A stretch of 64,000 bases of DNA from Haloterrigena sp. H1 (GTDB lineage: Archaea; Halobacteriota; Halobacteria; Halobacteriales; Natrialbaceae), in contig NZ_SMZK01000001.1 of the NCBI RefSeq assembly GCF_005938085.1, forward strand, positions 2,666,001-2,730,000, read 5' to 3'. This document shows, one piece after another, positions 33,669 to 42,750 of the stretch (position 1 is the stretch's first letter; each line of letters begins with the position of its first letter). The notes beneath the pieces are model-generated. The model did not search any database. It saw only the letters and a program-made list of their open reading frames with translations, and had not been told where the DNA came from. The position numbers and the translations under genes are program-made.

Positions 33669-34079
33669 TCAGAGGAGCGCACGAACCTGCGCTGTCAGCG
33701 CCGCCGCCTCGTCGGAATCGAGTTCCGTTCGCGACAGCGACAGCGTCACGTCGTCGTCGGCAAATCGTGGCACGAGGTGGATGTGCGCGTGATCGACGGT
33801 CCCGACCAGTGAGCCGCTGGTATGAAAGACGCTGAACCCGTCGGGCTCGAGGACCGCCTCGAGTGCGCGTGCGACGGTCCGGATCGTCTCGAAGACGGCC
33901 GCCGACCCCGGGTGGTCGTTCGTCAGGACCTCGCCCTCGTGGACACGCGGTGCGACGAGTGTGTGCCCCGTCACGGCCGGGTTCCGATCGAGAAAGGCGA
34001 TCGTCAGCTCGTCCTCGTAGAGGACGTGTGCCGACTGCTCGCCAGCAACGAGCTGGCAGAACTCACAGGTATCGTCCAT
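33669..34079 (-). CDS. HIT-family nucleotide hydrolase
   Basis: 136 residues. The histidine triad HAHIHLV is complete, and CEFCQLVAGEQ at the N terminus resembles the zinc-binding start of HinT/Hit proteins. It probably hydrolyses a nucleoside phosphoramidate or dinucleoside polyphosphate. The gene starts at ATG and stands alone between trpB and a glycosyltransferase. Confidence 0.88.
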   Translation of the reverse strand: MDDTCEFCQLVAGEQSAHVLYEDELTIAFLDRNPAVTGHTLVAPRVHEGEVLTNDHPGSAAVFETIRTVARALEAVLEPDGFSVFHTSGSLVGTVDHAHIHLVPRFADDDVTLSLSRTELDSDEAAALTAQVRALL

Positions 34080-34118
34080 AGCCGAATTTTCTCTGGAATC
34101 GACATATAGATACCCCTG

Positions 34119-34204
34119 TCATACGGACGCCTGTCAGTCAGTGCTGGTGGGCCCGCGACCCATCCTGCGGGTGCACCAGTACATCGGGACAGCAGACCGT
34201 ATCA
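34119..34204. repeat. Palindromic element, family A
   Basis: TCATACGGACGCCTGTC and GACAGCAGACCGTATCA are imperfectly complementary ends of an 86-base element; the centre holds GGTGGGCCCGCGACC and its near complement GTGCACC. It lies between the HIT gene start and the glycosyltransferase stop (both minus strand), 32 bases from that stop. Confidence 0.6.
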
Positions 34205-34235
34205 GTGCTCGGCCGTCGGAAACGTCACTGACAGC

Positions 34236-35297
34236 TTACAGGAGTCCGTGTTTCTCCTGCAACGTCCGGTACCGCTCGAGATACTGCTCAGCCACTGCCG
34301 ACCCGTCGTAGTCGGCGAACCGATCGTCGTACTCGCGGCATTCGAGATCGCCCGCGGCGAGGATGGCCTCGGCCAGTTCGTCCTCGCTGGTAGTCCGAAA
34401 GCCCCGCTCCCAGCCCTCGACGAGTTCGTGGGCACTCGAGTTCGCGTGGTACTCGACGATCCCGACACAGCCCGATGCGAGCGCCCACAGCATTTCCGTC
34501 GGGAAGACGCAGTGTTCGGCCGTCTGTGCGAAGACGTGTGCGCCGCGGTAGGCCGCGATCCGCTCGTCGAGCTCGAGGTCGCCACGAAACGTCACTCGTT
34601 CGTCGATCCGGAGATCGCTCGCGAGGCGCTCGTAACGATCCCGGTCGGGCCCGTCGCCGATGACGGTCGCCTGCCAGTCGCGATCTCGGAGTTCGGCCAG
34701 CCCCAGCAGGAGGCTCTCGAGGTTGGCCCCGTCGTCGAGGCGGCGCGCGTAGATTACGTCGACGTCCGCGCCCGGTTCGACGTCCTGAATCCGATCGCAG
34801 TCGATCGGGTTCGGGACGATACCGACGGCGTCACCGTCGGCACCGATCTCTTGGGTCCTCGTCGAGACGAGTTCCGACGGCGTGATGATCCCATCGGGTC
34901 GGCCAGCCGCAAGCCGCGTCCAGCGTGTCTCCGGGATGCCGTCGTCGCCGTACCACTCGACGACCAGCGGCGTCCGCGCAAGCGTTGCGCCCACCCGCGC
35001 CGCGAGCACCTGCCCCGGCGGCTGTGCGCTGGCGTGGATCACGTCCGGGTTCGCAGCCGCGAGCACGAACGGCAGCCGCGCAAGAAACGAACTCCGGGCC
35101 TCCGGGCCAGTCGAGACCGCGTGGTAGGTGACGTTCTCGTGCTCGTAGGTTGGCTCGTCGCCAGCCCAGAACCCGGAACAGTAACAGTGGACGTCGTGGC
35201 CCGCCGCTGCGAGGAGTTCGAGAATCGTCCGAAACCGCTGGTTCGTCTCGCTGTCGCGGTGGTGGACCGTTTCGAACGAGACGAACGCGAGTCGCAT
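34236..35297 (-). CDS. Glycosyltransferase, GT4-like GT-B fold
   Basis: 353 residues. N-terminal Rossmann half begins MRLAFVSFETVHHRDSETN; the hinge region has PNPIDCDRI; the C-terminal half has VIGDGPDRDRYERLA and FAQTAEHCVFPTEMLWALASG, where the E-x7-E pattern of GT4 enzymes appears with His/Phe (EHCVFPTE). It probably transfers a sugar from a nucleotide donor. No glycosylation cluster is visible around it. The ctataaag TATA box 28 bases upstream (35322-35329) makes the start firm. Confidence 0.8.
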   Translation of the reverse strand: MRLAFVSFETVHHRDSETNQRFRTILELLAAAGHDVHCYCSGFWAGDEPTYEHENVTYHAVSTGPEARSSFLARLPFVLAAANPDVIHASAQPPGQVLAARVGATLARTPLVVEWYGDDGIPETRWTRLAAGRPDGIITPSELVSTRTQEIGADGDAVGIVPNPIDCDRIQDVEPGADVDVIYARRLDDGANLESLLLGLAELRDRDWQATVIGDGPDRDRYERLASDLRIDERVTFRGDLELDERIAAYRGAHVFAQTAEHCVFPTEMLWALASGCVGIVEYHANSSAHELVEGWERGFRTTSEDELAEAILAAGDLECREYDDRFADYDGSAVAEQYLERYRTLQEKHGLL

Positions 35298-35321
35298 ATT
35301 CGGCCGCCACGTAGCCCCGGG

Positions 35322-35329
35322 CTATAAAG
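35322..35329 (-). promoter_or_regulatory. TATA box of the glycosyltransferase gene
   Basis: CTTTATAG on the minus strand, centred 28 bases before the ATG at 35297; leaderless arrangement. Confidence 0.6.
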
Positions 35330-35385
35330 TCACTTTTTTCAGTCTCTTCGACGGCTCGAGGATCGACCGTCGGCCGTGCGACCAG

Positions 35386-36000
35386 TCACTCGTCGCCGTC
35401 GTCACTAGTCGCGGACTCTTCGAAGAGGGAGTCGATCTCCGAGAAGAAGTCCTCATCGTCCTCGTCAGCCGTCTCGCCCGCAGTTTCATCTTCGTCCGCA
35501 TCCGTCTCATCCGCGGTTCCGTCCTCACCGACGGCATCCGATTCGCCGTCATCATCGTCTTCGAAGACCGTGTCGTCGCTCTCTTCGTCATCACTACCAG
35601 CCCCCGTCTCGGGGCCGTCCTCGTCGGCGTCGTCATCATCCTCGATATCCCGCCCGTCGGGACCGTCAGCCGCAGTTTCGGCGACAGTCGCCGTCGAATC
35701 CTCACGGCCATCAGCCCCATCGTCGCCGCTTCCGGTCTCGCTCGCCGCGGTCGAATCGGCTGCCGACCCGTCGCCCCCAGCGTCGCCACTGTCTCCGGCG
35801 TCGCTGGCAGTTGTCTCCTCGCCGTCGTCACCTGCACCCCCCAGCGGTTCCGTCTCGCCGTCGGCCTCGGGCCCCGGGTCCGATTCGGCCACGAACAGCT
35901 CCGGGCCGACGACCGCGACAGTCACTCCGAACACCGAGAGGATGAGTACGGTCGTTACAAGGACCGCAGCGATCGATGACGGGTCGGACTCCTCGGCCAT
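35386..36000 (-). CDS. Membrane-anchored extremely acidic low-complexity protein
   Basis: 204 residues. One membrane helix (about 10-38, AAVLVTTVLILSVFGVTVAVVG) is followed by about 160 residues made mostly of Asp, Glu, Gly, Ser, Thr and Ala with runs such as EDDDDADEDGPE. The C terminus (EDFFSEIDSLFEES) may be a short helix. It resembles a disordered surface or tether protein; no family is recognised. Confidence 0.6.
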   Translation of the reverse strand: MAEESDPSSIAAVLVTTVLILSVFGVTVAVVGPELFVAESDPGPEADGETEPLGGAGDDGEETTASDAGDSGDAGGDGSAADSTAASETGSGDDGADGREDSTATVAETAADGPDGRDIEDDDDADEDGPETGAGSDDEESDDTVFEDDDDGESDAVGEDGTADETDADEDETAGETADEDDEDFFSEIDSLFEESATSDDGDE

Positions 36001-36308
36001 TAACCGGCCCGACGACGCGAGACGGTTTTGTTAGGTGCAGCCATCGCCAGTCCGGAGTCAACCTCATGGGCACTCGGACTCCGTCGCTCGAATCCAGTGC
36101 CGTCACCGAATCGAGTGTAATCAGTCCCTACTCGGGCGCGTCGGACTGTCGCTGATACTACTGAACAGCAGTCAATACGAAGCCGGTCGCGAATTCGCGG
36201 CCGTCCCCGCAGGTGACGGACGCAGACATGCGACGGGCTTCACGTCGTTCTGTCCGGCAGTATGAATCGACCGAAACGACTACTCCCTCGCGTCCGTACG
36301 CCTCTGGC
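36001..36308. other. Intergenic region between acidic protein and S9 peptidase
   Basis: A 308-base gap that contains the family B palindromic element at 36153-36265. No supported gene. Confidence 0.5.
36153..36265. repeat. Palindromic element, family B
   Basis: TGATACTACTGAACAG at the left and CTGTCCGGCAGTATGA at the right are imperfect inverted ends. The inside GTCAATACGAAGCCGGTCGC and GGCTTCACGTCGTTC is shared with the copies at 58425-58504 and (inverted) 23157-23268. This copy is longer by an internal segment (about 36205-36235). Confidence 0.65.
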
Positions 36309-38129
36309 ATGGGACCCTACGATATCGAGCGATACCTCAATATCCGCAGCGCCTACGGGGCCTCGTTCGGACCCGACGGCGAGCGACTCTCTTTCCTGAT
36401 GGACACGACCGGGACCTCGCAGGTCTGGACGCTCGCAGAACCGCGTGGCTGGCCCGAACAGCGGACCTTCTACGACGAACGAGTCACCTTCGCCTCGTGG
36501 TCACCCGAACGGCCGGAGTTGATCTTTGGGATGGACGAGGGCGGTAACGAGCGCGCCCAGCTGTTCAGGCTCGACGCCGAGACTGGCGAAATCGAGAATC
36601 TGACGGCGATGCCAGAGGCTAAACACCGCTGGGGCGGCTGGAGCCACGACGGCGATCGCTTCGCCTTCACCTCGAATCGCCGCGACGAGTCCGTCTTCGA
36701 CGTCTACGTGCAGGGTCGCGACGAAACGGGGGAGGACGCAACGCTCGTCTACGAGGGCGACGGCTGGCTCTCGCTCGCCGGCTGGAGCCCCGACGATTCC
36801 CGAGTGCTCGTCTCGCAGGCCTACTCTAACTTCGATCAGGACCTGTACGTGCTCGATCTCGAGGCCGACGAGCCCGACCTCAAGCACCTGACGCCCCACG
36901 AAGGTGACGTCCGGTATCAGAGCGCGAGCTGGGCCCCCGACGGCGAGGGGATCTACCTCGTCACTGACGACGGCGACGCCGACACCCTGTATCTGGCCTA
37001 TCTCGACCTCGCGAGCGGCGACCTCGAGACGGTCATCGACGGAGACGGCTGGAACGTCGACGGCATCGCGCTGGACGACGAGACCGGCCGGTTCGTCTGC
37101 TCGCGCAACGTCGAGGGCTACACCGAACTGACTGCTGGCGAGTTCGACGCCGACGAGCCCACCGCCTACAAAACGTTCCCCGAACCAGACCTGCCGGGCG
37201 GGGTCGCCGGCGGCGTGAGCTTCGATCCCGACGCCGAACGGTTCGCGCTGTCGACCTCCGGAGACACGGTCAACACGAACGTCTTCGTCGTCGATATTGA
37301 GACCGGCGCGGCAGACCGGTGGACGAGCGCCCCGACCGCAGGTATCCCCCGCGAGACGTTCGACGAATCCGACCTCGTCCACGTCGAGAGCTTCGATAGC
37401 CTCGAGGTGCCCGGTTTCCTGACCCTGCCCGACGACCACGAGGAGGGCCAAACGCCGGTCATCGTCGACATCCACGGCGGCCCCGAGAGCCAGCGCCGGC
37501 CTTCCTTCTCGAGTGTCAAACAGTACTTCCTCGATCGGGGCTACGCCTACTTCGAGCCGAACGTGCGCGGCTCGTCGGGCTATGGGGCCGACTACGCGGC
37601 GCTCGACGACGTCGAGAAACGAATGGACTCGGTCGCAGACATCGAGGCCTGCGTCGAGTGGTTGCAGGACCATCCCGCGATCGACCCCGACCGGATCGCC
37701 GCCAAAGGCGGCTCCTACGGCGGGTTCATGGTGCTGGCTGCGCTGACCGAGTATCCAGACCTCTGGGCTGCCGGGATCGACGTTGTCGGTATCGCCAACT
37801 TCGTCACCTTCCTCGAGAACACGGGCGACTGGCGGCGCGAACTCCGCGAGGCCGAATACGGCTCGCTCGCCGAGGACCGCGACTTCCTCGAGGAAATCTC
37901 ACCGATCAACAACGTCGAGCAGATCGAAGCGCCGCTGTTCATCCTTCACGGCGAGAACGACCCTCGCGTCCCAGTCGGCGAAGCCGAACAGATCGTCGAG
38001 GAGGTTCGGGAACACGGCGTGCCCGTCCGAAAACTGATCTTCGACGACGAAGGTCATGGCTTCTCGAAGCTCGCAAATCGCATCGAGGCCTATTCGGAAA
38101 TCGCCGACTTCCTCGACGAGCACGTCTGA
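36309..38129 (+). CDS. S9-family peptidase (prolyl oligopeptidase / acylaminoacyl-peptidase type)
   Basis: 606 residues from MGPYDIERYLNIRSAYGAS; the frame extends to 36213 but the extension lies in a repeat. Residues about 20-350 form a beta-propeller of WD-like repeats (GWSPDDSRVLVS, ASWAPDGEGIYLV). The C-terminal alpha/beta-hydrolase domain has the nucleophile in GGSYGGF (Ser about 469), Asp in GENDPRVP (about 551) and His in DEGHGF (about 582). Cytoplasmic, no signal peptide. It should trim short peptides. Confidence 0.88.
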   Translation: MGPYDIERYLNIRSAYGASFGPDGERLSFLMDTTGTSQVWTLAEPRGWPEQRTFYDERVTFASWSPERPELIFGMDEGGNERAQLFRLDAETGEIENLTAMPEAKHRWGGWSHDGDRFAFTSNRRDESVFDVYVQGRDETGEDATLVYEGDGWLSLAGWSPDDSRVLVSQAYSNFDQDLYVLDLEADEPDLKHLTPHEGDVRYQSASWAPDGEGIYLVTDDGDADTLYLAYLDLASGDLETVIDGDGWNVDGIALDDETGRFVCSRNVEGYTELTAGEFDADEPTAYKTFPEPDLPGGVAGGVSFDPDAERFALSTSGDTVNTNVFVVDIETGAADRWTSAPTAGIPRETFDESDLVHVESFDSLEVPGFLTLPDDHEEGQTPVIVDIHGGPESQRRPSFSSVKQYFLDRGYAYFEPNVRGSSGYGADYAALDDVEKRMDSVADIEACVEWLQDHPAIDPDRIAAKGGSYGGFMVLAALTEYPDLWAAGIDVVGIANFVTFLENTGDWRRELREAEYGSLAEDRDFLEEISPINNVEQIEAPLFILHGENDPRVPVGEAEQIVEEVREHGVPVRKLIFDDEGHGFSKLANRIEAYSEIADFLDEHV

Positions 38130-38159
38130 CTTACCGACGCCCGGCAGCGTCGGTCGACG

Positions 38160-39221
38160 TTAGTCGATAACGCCCGTTTTGTGTGCTACGTCTCGAGCCG
38201 CCTGCTCGTTCATTCCGTTGCCGAGGATCGTATAGCGATCGCGGATCTCGTGGCAGGTCGTCAGGGCCTCGACGATCGTCTCGTCGTCGATCCCGAGTTC
38301 GGCGGCGGTCGTCGGCGCGTCGATGCTCGCGAGCGCGTCGCGAATGTCCCGCCAGAGCCCGTCCTCACCCTGATGGAGGTAGGCCGTCATGATCGAGCCG
38401 ACGCCGACCTGATGGCCGTGGAGGGCTGCGCCGGGTGCCAGTCGATCGAGCTGGTGTGAAAAGAGGTGTTCGGCCCCGCTCGCTGGTCGCGAGGAGCCGG
38501 CGATGCTCATCGCGACGCCCGAGGACATCAGCGCCTTGGTGACGACCCAGGCCGACTCCTCGAGCCCCGGCCGAATGAGATCGGCGTTGCCCACGAGGAT
38601 TTCGGCGGTCATCTCGGAGAGCGCGGCGGCATACTCGGAGAACTCGACGTCTTGCAGCCGGTTGGCGAGTCGCCAGTCCATCACCGCGGTGTAGTTCGAG
38701 ATGATGTCGGCACAGCCGGCGGTCGTCAGCTCCCACGGCGCGTCCGCGAGGATCCCGGTGTCGGCGACGACCGCAAGCGGCGGCTCGGCGGCAACGCTGT
38801 GGCGGGAGTCACCGTTCGGGACGGAGCCACGATTGCTGACGATCCCGTCGTGGCTCGCTGCGGTCGGTACGGAGCAAAAACCCATATTGAGGTGATAGCT
38901 GGCCAGTTTCGCGATGTCGATGGCCTTGCCGCCGCCGATGCCGACGAGATAGGAGACGTCCTCGTCCTCGGCGACATCGATCACCCGCTCGACGGCGTCG
39001 AACGTCGCCTTCTCGATCGTCACCATCGCCGGCTCGATTCCAGCGGCCTCGAAGTCGGCCGCGATCGGGTCCGCGGCGACCTCTCGAGGCGTCGGACTCG
39101 TGACGAACAGCGGTCGCCCCTGTAGATGGAGGTCATCGATCACGTCGAGGACCTCGCTGCGAACGCCGTGGCCGACGACGACGTTTCGCGGGAGGCGAAT
39201 CCACGTCGACTTCTCGAACAT
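38160..39221 (-). CDS. egsA: sn-Glycerol-1-phosphate dehydrogenase
   Basis: 353 residues from MFEKSTWIRLPRNVVVGHGV; the longer frame to 39389 has a non-family extension. The NAD(P) site is GIGGGKAIDIAKLASY, and SVPTAASHDGIVSNRGSVP and the zinc-ligand histidines in SGAEHLFSHQ and LHGHQVGVG are present. It reduces dihydroxyacetone phosphate to sn-glycerol-1-phosphate, the step that gives archaeal lipids their stereochemistry. Essential gene, solitary here. Confidence 0.93.
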   Translation of the reverse strand: MFEKSTWIRLPRNVVVGHGVRSEVLDVIDDLHLQGRPLFVTSPTPREVAADPIAADFEAAGIEPAMVTIEKATFDAVERVIDVAEDEDVSYLVGIGGGKAIDIAKLASYHLNMGFCSVPTAASHDGIVSNRGSVPNGDSRHSVAAEPPLAVVADTGILADAPWELTTAGCADIISNYTAVMDWRLANRLQDVEFSEYAAALSEMTAEILVGNADLIRPGLEESAWVVTKALMSSGVAMSIAGSSRPASGAEHLFSHQLDRLAPGAALHGHQVGVGSIMTAYLHQGEDGLWRDIRDALASIDAPTTAAELGIDDETIVEALTTCHEIRDRYTILGNGMNEQAARDVAHKTGVID

Positions 39222-39455
39222 ACTGGTTCCCACACACCCCCGGGACATGTGTTTTTCCTCGTCGCGTTGCTCGAATGGCCGTGACGAACGAACGCGCGGG
39301 AGCACAGCGGCCGCCGACCTCGCGCGACCTCGAGCGCCCGTCACGACAGTGCCGATGCTCGGCACCGTGACCGGGTTAGGTAATACCAATCATTCGTTTC
39401 CGATCCCCGATCTGTATTTGGTCATACGTAAATAGCTTCGGCTCAAAACCGCTGT

Positions 39456-39593
39456 ATGAACGGCCCCGAAGACAGCGACCCAATCACCGGCGTTCCGATC
39501 GACGACCCCGACGTTCCCGTCTACATGCCCGGAACGCCGACCGGCTCGTTTCTGCGATTTATCGAGCGAGCCGTCGACATGCTGTGGCGCTGA
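39456..39593 (+). CDS. 45-residue conserved-looking small protein
   Basis: It begins MNGPEDSDPITGVPIDDPDV and ends GSFLRFIERAVDMLWR, so it has an acidic, Pro-rich start and an amphipathic C-terminal helix. An acgtaaata TATA-like box about 26 bases upstream and GC-rich codon ends support it as a leaderless gene. No function recognised. Confidence 0.6.
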   Translation: MNGPEDSDPITGVPIDDPDVPVYMPGTPTGSFLRFIERAVDMLWR

Positions 39594-39698
39594 GGCGTCT
39601 CGAGCACGAAATCGAAACGTCCGCTGGCCGTCGATCGTTCAGTACAGTGACCTACAGGGTGGGGTTCTTTTGATCCCTCCGTAGTAGAGCGCGTCGAT

Positions 39699-40703
39699 AT
39701 GTCTGACCAACGCTGGACAGAGCGTACGGCCGAGTATCCACTCGAGTGCGAGCACTGTCACTATCCAATTCCGGGTGAGCCCGTCGCGAGCGACGACGGC
39801 CGCTACTGTTCGGTCGCCTGCCGTGAGGCGGCCAACGACACGACGCTGCCAGACCCGCAGGCGTACAAACGGGTCGTGACGGGGATTGAACCGATCGATT
39901 CGCTCGTTCCCAACGGCATCCCCGCTGACTCGTTTCTCCTGCTCTCGGGCGACGAAGGGACCCGCAGGGCTGAACTCGGGATCGAACTCGTCTGGCGTGC
40001 CCTCGAACGCGGCGAGCCCGCCGTCGTCGTTTCGCTTGCCAACCCGCCGACGGCGACGCTCGAGCGCTTCTATCAGAACGGCTGGAACGTCCTGCCGGCC
40101 CTCGAGAACGACCGGTTGCGGATCATCGACTGTTATACACACCGACTCGGCGACCGGGACGGGTTCAGCGCACAGCGCACCGAGTGGCCGACGTTCCTCG
40201 GCGAGGCGGCAAGCGACGCGATCGTCGAGGTACGCGACCCGAGCGACCGCAGCGAGGTGACCCACAGCCTCGCCGGCGCGCTCGACGACCTCGAGATGAG
40301 CGAGACTGGGCTGGTCACGATCGACTCGCTGGACGAACTCGAGCGGGTCTTTCAGGACCGGCAGGTCCACGAGTTCGTCGAGGAGATCCGAGCGACGGTC
40401 TGTAAAGCGCGGTTCGTCCCGATCGTCGCCGCCGCCTCGAGGGCCGACGAGGACGACATCCCCGAGGCCGAGTACGTGTTCGACGGGATCATCGATCTGC
40501 AACTGACGGACCAGCGAGCACCGAACACGCGGCATAAACAGCTCGCTATCCGGAAGCTGATCGGCGCCCAGTTTCTCCCCCAGTGGATCCAGTACGATCA
40601 CGAACCGGCTCGTGGGCTGTTCGCGTCCAGTCCGAACACAGGCCCGGGCACACAGCAGGGGTACGAGGTCGGGGCCGAGCCGTCACAGCCGGATCGGCCC
40701 TGA
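39699..40703 (+). CDS. RecA/KaiC-superfamily-like protein with zinc ribbon (HTR-like)
   Basis: 334 residues. The N terminus CEHCHYPIPGEPV...YCSVACRE is a zinc ribbon (C17, C20, C38, C42 approximately). The rest follows a RecA/KaiC fold: VTGIEPIDSLVPNGIPADSF, then SGDEGTRRAEL where a Walker A should stand without its GKT, and ALDDLEMSETGLVTIDSLDEL as Walker B region. The degenerate P-loop predicts little or no ATPase activity; haloarchaeal relatives are annotated HTR-like. TATA-like cttttgat 27 bases before ATG. Role unknown, possibly regulatory. Confidence 0.65.
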   Translation: MSDQRWTERTAEYPLECEHCHYPIPGEPVASDDGRYCSVACREAANDTTLPDPQAYKRVVTGIEPIDSLVPNGIPADSFLLLSGDEGTRRAELGIELVWRALERGEPAVVVSLANPPTATLERFYQNGWNVLPALENDRLRIIDCYTHRLGDRDGFSAQRTEWPTFLGEAASDAIVEVRDPSDRSEVTHSLAGALDDLEMSETGLVTIDSLDELERVFQDRQVHEFVEEIRATVCKARFVPIVAAASRADEDDIPEAEYVFDGIIDLQLTDQRAPNTRHKQLAIRKLIGAQFLPQWIQYDHEPARGLFASSPNTGPGTQQGYEVGAEPSQPDRP

Positions 40704-40894
40704 CAACGTGACGTGAGCCAGGCACGTCGGAACGACGGCGCTCTGGTGACGACACGCGAGCGCGCGCTCAGGATTTATCGGTGCGTTCGAGCTAGCACCC
40801 ACCGCACCGTCACGGCCATCAGTGACTTGCGTAGCGGTTGGGCGAGTCCATTATCGACCGCGCATCGCCACTCGACAAGCCACACAGCCTATCC

Positions 40895-42226
40895 ATGAAC
40901 GACAGATACGACAGCGACCGACAACGGAGAAACGAGCGAGGTACCGACCGCTCGAGCGACGTCGAACGACGCGGCCACGAGCAGCGTCACGGCGACGAGC
41001 AGGACCGCGGCCCCGATCGAAGTCAGTACGGCGACGACCGGGGCTGGCTCCACGGCACGTTTAGCCGCGGTGGCAGTAGTGACGTCGGCTCTCAGGGTCC
41101 CGACCACCGCAGGCGCGAGCGCGAGCAAACGGAGGGACACCACGAACGGACCCAACAGGGCGGACGGCAGCGCCAGCAGGGACAGGAACCCAGCCGATCG
41201 GGCGAACCGGGACAGCGATTTACCCAACAAGAGTCCCAGGACTACCAGCAGGAGCCCCAGCGACGAGGCCGACAATCCGAACGGCAGCGACAGGGCGGCC
41301 GACAGCGTCAGCAGGGACAGGAGCCTAGACAGAGCGGACCGAGACCGCGACAGGACGAACGGCAGCGCCAGCGGGGTCGGCAACCCAGTCAACCGGGCGA
41401 ACCGGAACAGCGGTTCACTCAACAGCGGTCTCAAGAGTACCGGCAGGAGCCCCACCGGCGAGGCCGACAGTCCGGACGGCAGCGACAGGGCGGCCGGCAA
41501 CAGCACAGCGGGTTCGAAACCGACGCGATAGACGAGGCGAACCTCGAGTACGGTGGCGAAGCCCGACAGCGAGAGTATCGCGGTCAGCGGGCCGAGAGAC
41601 AGGCCCAGTCCGGTCAACAACGTCAACGCGGCCGCAGCACGCAGGGACGGCGCAGCCACCGAGACGAGCAGCGAGGTCGGCACGACCGGCCCGAACCCGA
41701 CGACTTCGAGCAGCAACGAAGCCAGCGGGGCGAGGGCGAGCGGCGCACCCATCGAGGTAGCGATCGATACGAGCGTCGCTCTCAGCGCGGCGACGAGGAA
41801 CGCAGGCAGCGCCACCAGGACCAGCCGGAGTACGGTCGCCATCAGCGAAGCGAGGGCCATCAGACGGGGCGACAGCGAAGCCGCGGTAACGGCGAGCAAA
41901 GCCGGCGATCAGGGCGGGACTATCAGGACACCCAGCAGTTCGAGCGTCGAGGAGAGCGAGGAGGCTCCGAGTCCACGTCCGGCGGCCGTATGAACCGGGA
42001 ACAGTCCCGCAGCGACCTCGAATATCGCCAGCGAGGTCGGCGATCCGAGGGGGACGACCGGACCGACCGCTCGAGGACGGAGCAAGGCTCGCGTGGCGAC
42101 CGTAACCCGCAGCTCCACGACGAGGACATGACGTCCCGTCGGCACGTCCACGAACTCGAGCCGCGGACCGACGACGAGCGCGATCGCGACGAGCGGGACC
42201 GCGGCGCTGGATATCGGCCACGGTAG
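40895..42226 (+). CDS. Arg/Gln/Gly-rich low-complexity repeat protein
   Basis: 443 residues from MNDRYDSDRQRRNERGTDR. About one residue in four or five is Arg, with many Gln, Gly, Glu and Ser, but no Lys or Cys at all. It contains many RG/RGR/RGQ units and a 65-residue tandem repeat (repeat starts GEPGQRFTQQ and GEPEQRFTQQ, DNA offset 195 bases, about 41201 and 41396). Such composition is opposite to the acidic haloarchaeal norm and recalls RGG-type RNA-binding, phase-separating proteins. The frame is unbroken; a hydrophobic antisense frame (40889-41899) mirrors it. Reality of the protein is likely but unproven. Confidence 0.6.
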   Translation: MNDRYDSDRQRRNERGTDRSSDVERRGHEQRHGDEQDRGPDRSQYGDDRGWLHGTFSRGGSSDVGSQGPDHRRREREQTEGHHERTQQGGRQRQQGQEPSRSGEPGQRFTQQESQDYQQEPQRRGRQSERQRQGGRQRQQGQEPRQSGPRPRQDERQRQRGRQPSQPGEPEQRFTQQRSQEYRQEPHRRGRQSGRQRQGGRQQHSGFETDAIDEANLEYGGEARQREYRGQRAERQAQSGQQRQRGRSTQGRRSHRDEQRGRHDRPEPDDFEQQRSQRGEGERRTHRGSDRYERRSQRGDEERRQRHQDQPEYGRHQRSEGHQTGRQRSRGNGEQSRRSGRDYQDTQQFERRGERGGSESTSGGRMNREQSRSDLEYRQRGRRSEGDDRTDRSRTEQGSRGDRNPQLHDEDMTSRRHVHELEPRTDDERDRDERDRGAGYRPR

Positions 42227-42288
42227 CGATCCGCTGGGACACGATCAAAACACCCCCGTTTTTGCCGTCACGAACCCGACCGCAGCGT

Positions 42289-42705
42289 ATGAGCGGTACG
42301 TACGTCCTCGTGATCGACGTCCCCCGAACGACGAGTTTCGAGGTTGGCGCGCTCGGCGAGTACACGTTCGACGCCGGCACGTACGCTTACGTCGGCAGCG
42401 CGTTCGGCCCGGGCGGCTTCAGTCGCGTCGAGCGCCACCGCGACCTCGCTGCCGGCGAGCGTGACACGCGCCACTGGCACATCGACTACCTGCTCGGCCG
42501 GCCTGAAACGACCCTCGAGACCGCGATCATCTTCCCAGATGCCGACCGAGAGTGCGAACTGGCCGCGCAGTTGCCGGGAACGCCGGTCGACGGCTTCGGG
42601 GCCTCGGACTGTGGGTGTGCAGGGCATCTACTCGCCGCGCCGGACGCCGACACCGTATGCGAGGCGGCGATCGATGCAGGCGGTGTCATCGACGAGGTGC
42701 GGTGA
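42289..42705 (+). CDS. GIY-YIG-like nuclease fold protein (DUF123)
   Basis: 138 residues from MSGTYVLVIDVPR. GTYAYVGSAFGPGGFSRVERH is the GIY-YIG-like signature of the DUF123 group, and HWHIDYLL with a C-terminal CGCAGHL completes it. Archaeal relatives are single-domain proteins, some fused to endonuclease III in hyperthermophiles, which suggests a DNA-repair nuclease. Activity is unproven. Confidence 0.8.
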   Translation: MSGTYVLVIDVPRTTSFEVGALGEYTFDAGTYAYVGSAFGPGGFSRVERHRDLAAGERDTRHWHIDYLLGRPETTLETAIIFPDADRECELAAQLPGTPVDGFGASDCGCAGHLLAAPDADTVCEAAIDAGGVIDEVR

Positions 42706-42750
42706 GAATCGGACCCGCGAGTTATTACCGATGCGTGTAAACTGGAGCCT

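Noticed and set aside
40889-41899. Hydrophobic 336-codon frame on the minus strand
   Set aside because: Mirror of the Arg/Gln-rich frame (Leu/Ala/Val codons are complements); no helix-loop pattern of a real membrane protein. The plus frame has a better start and end, though neither is proven.
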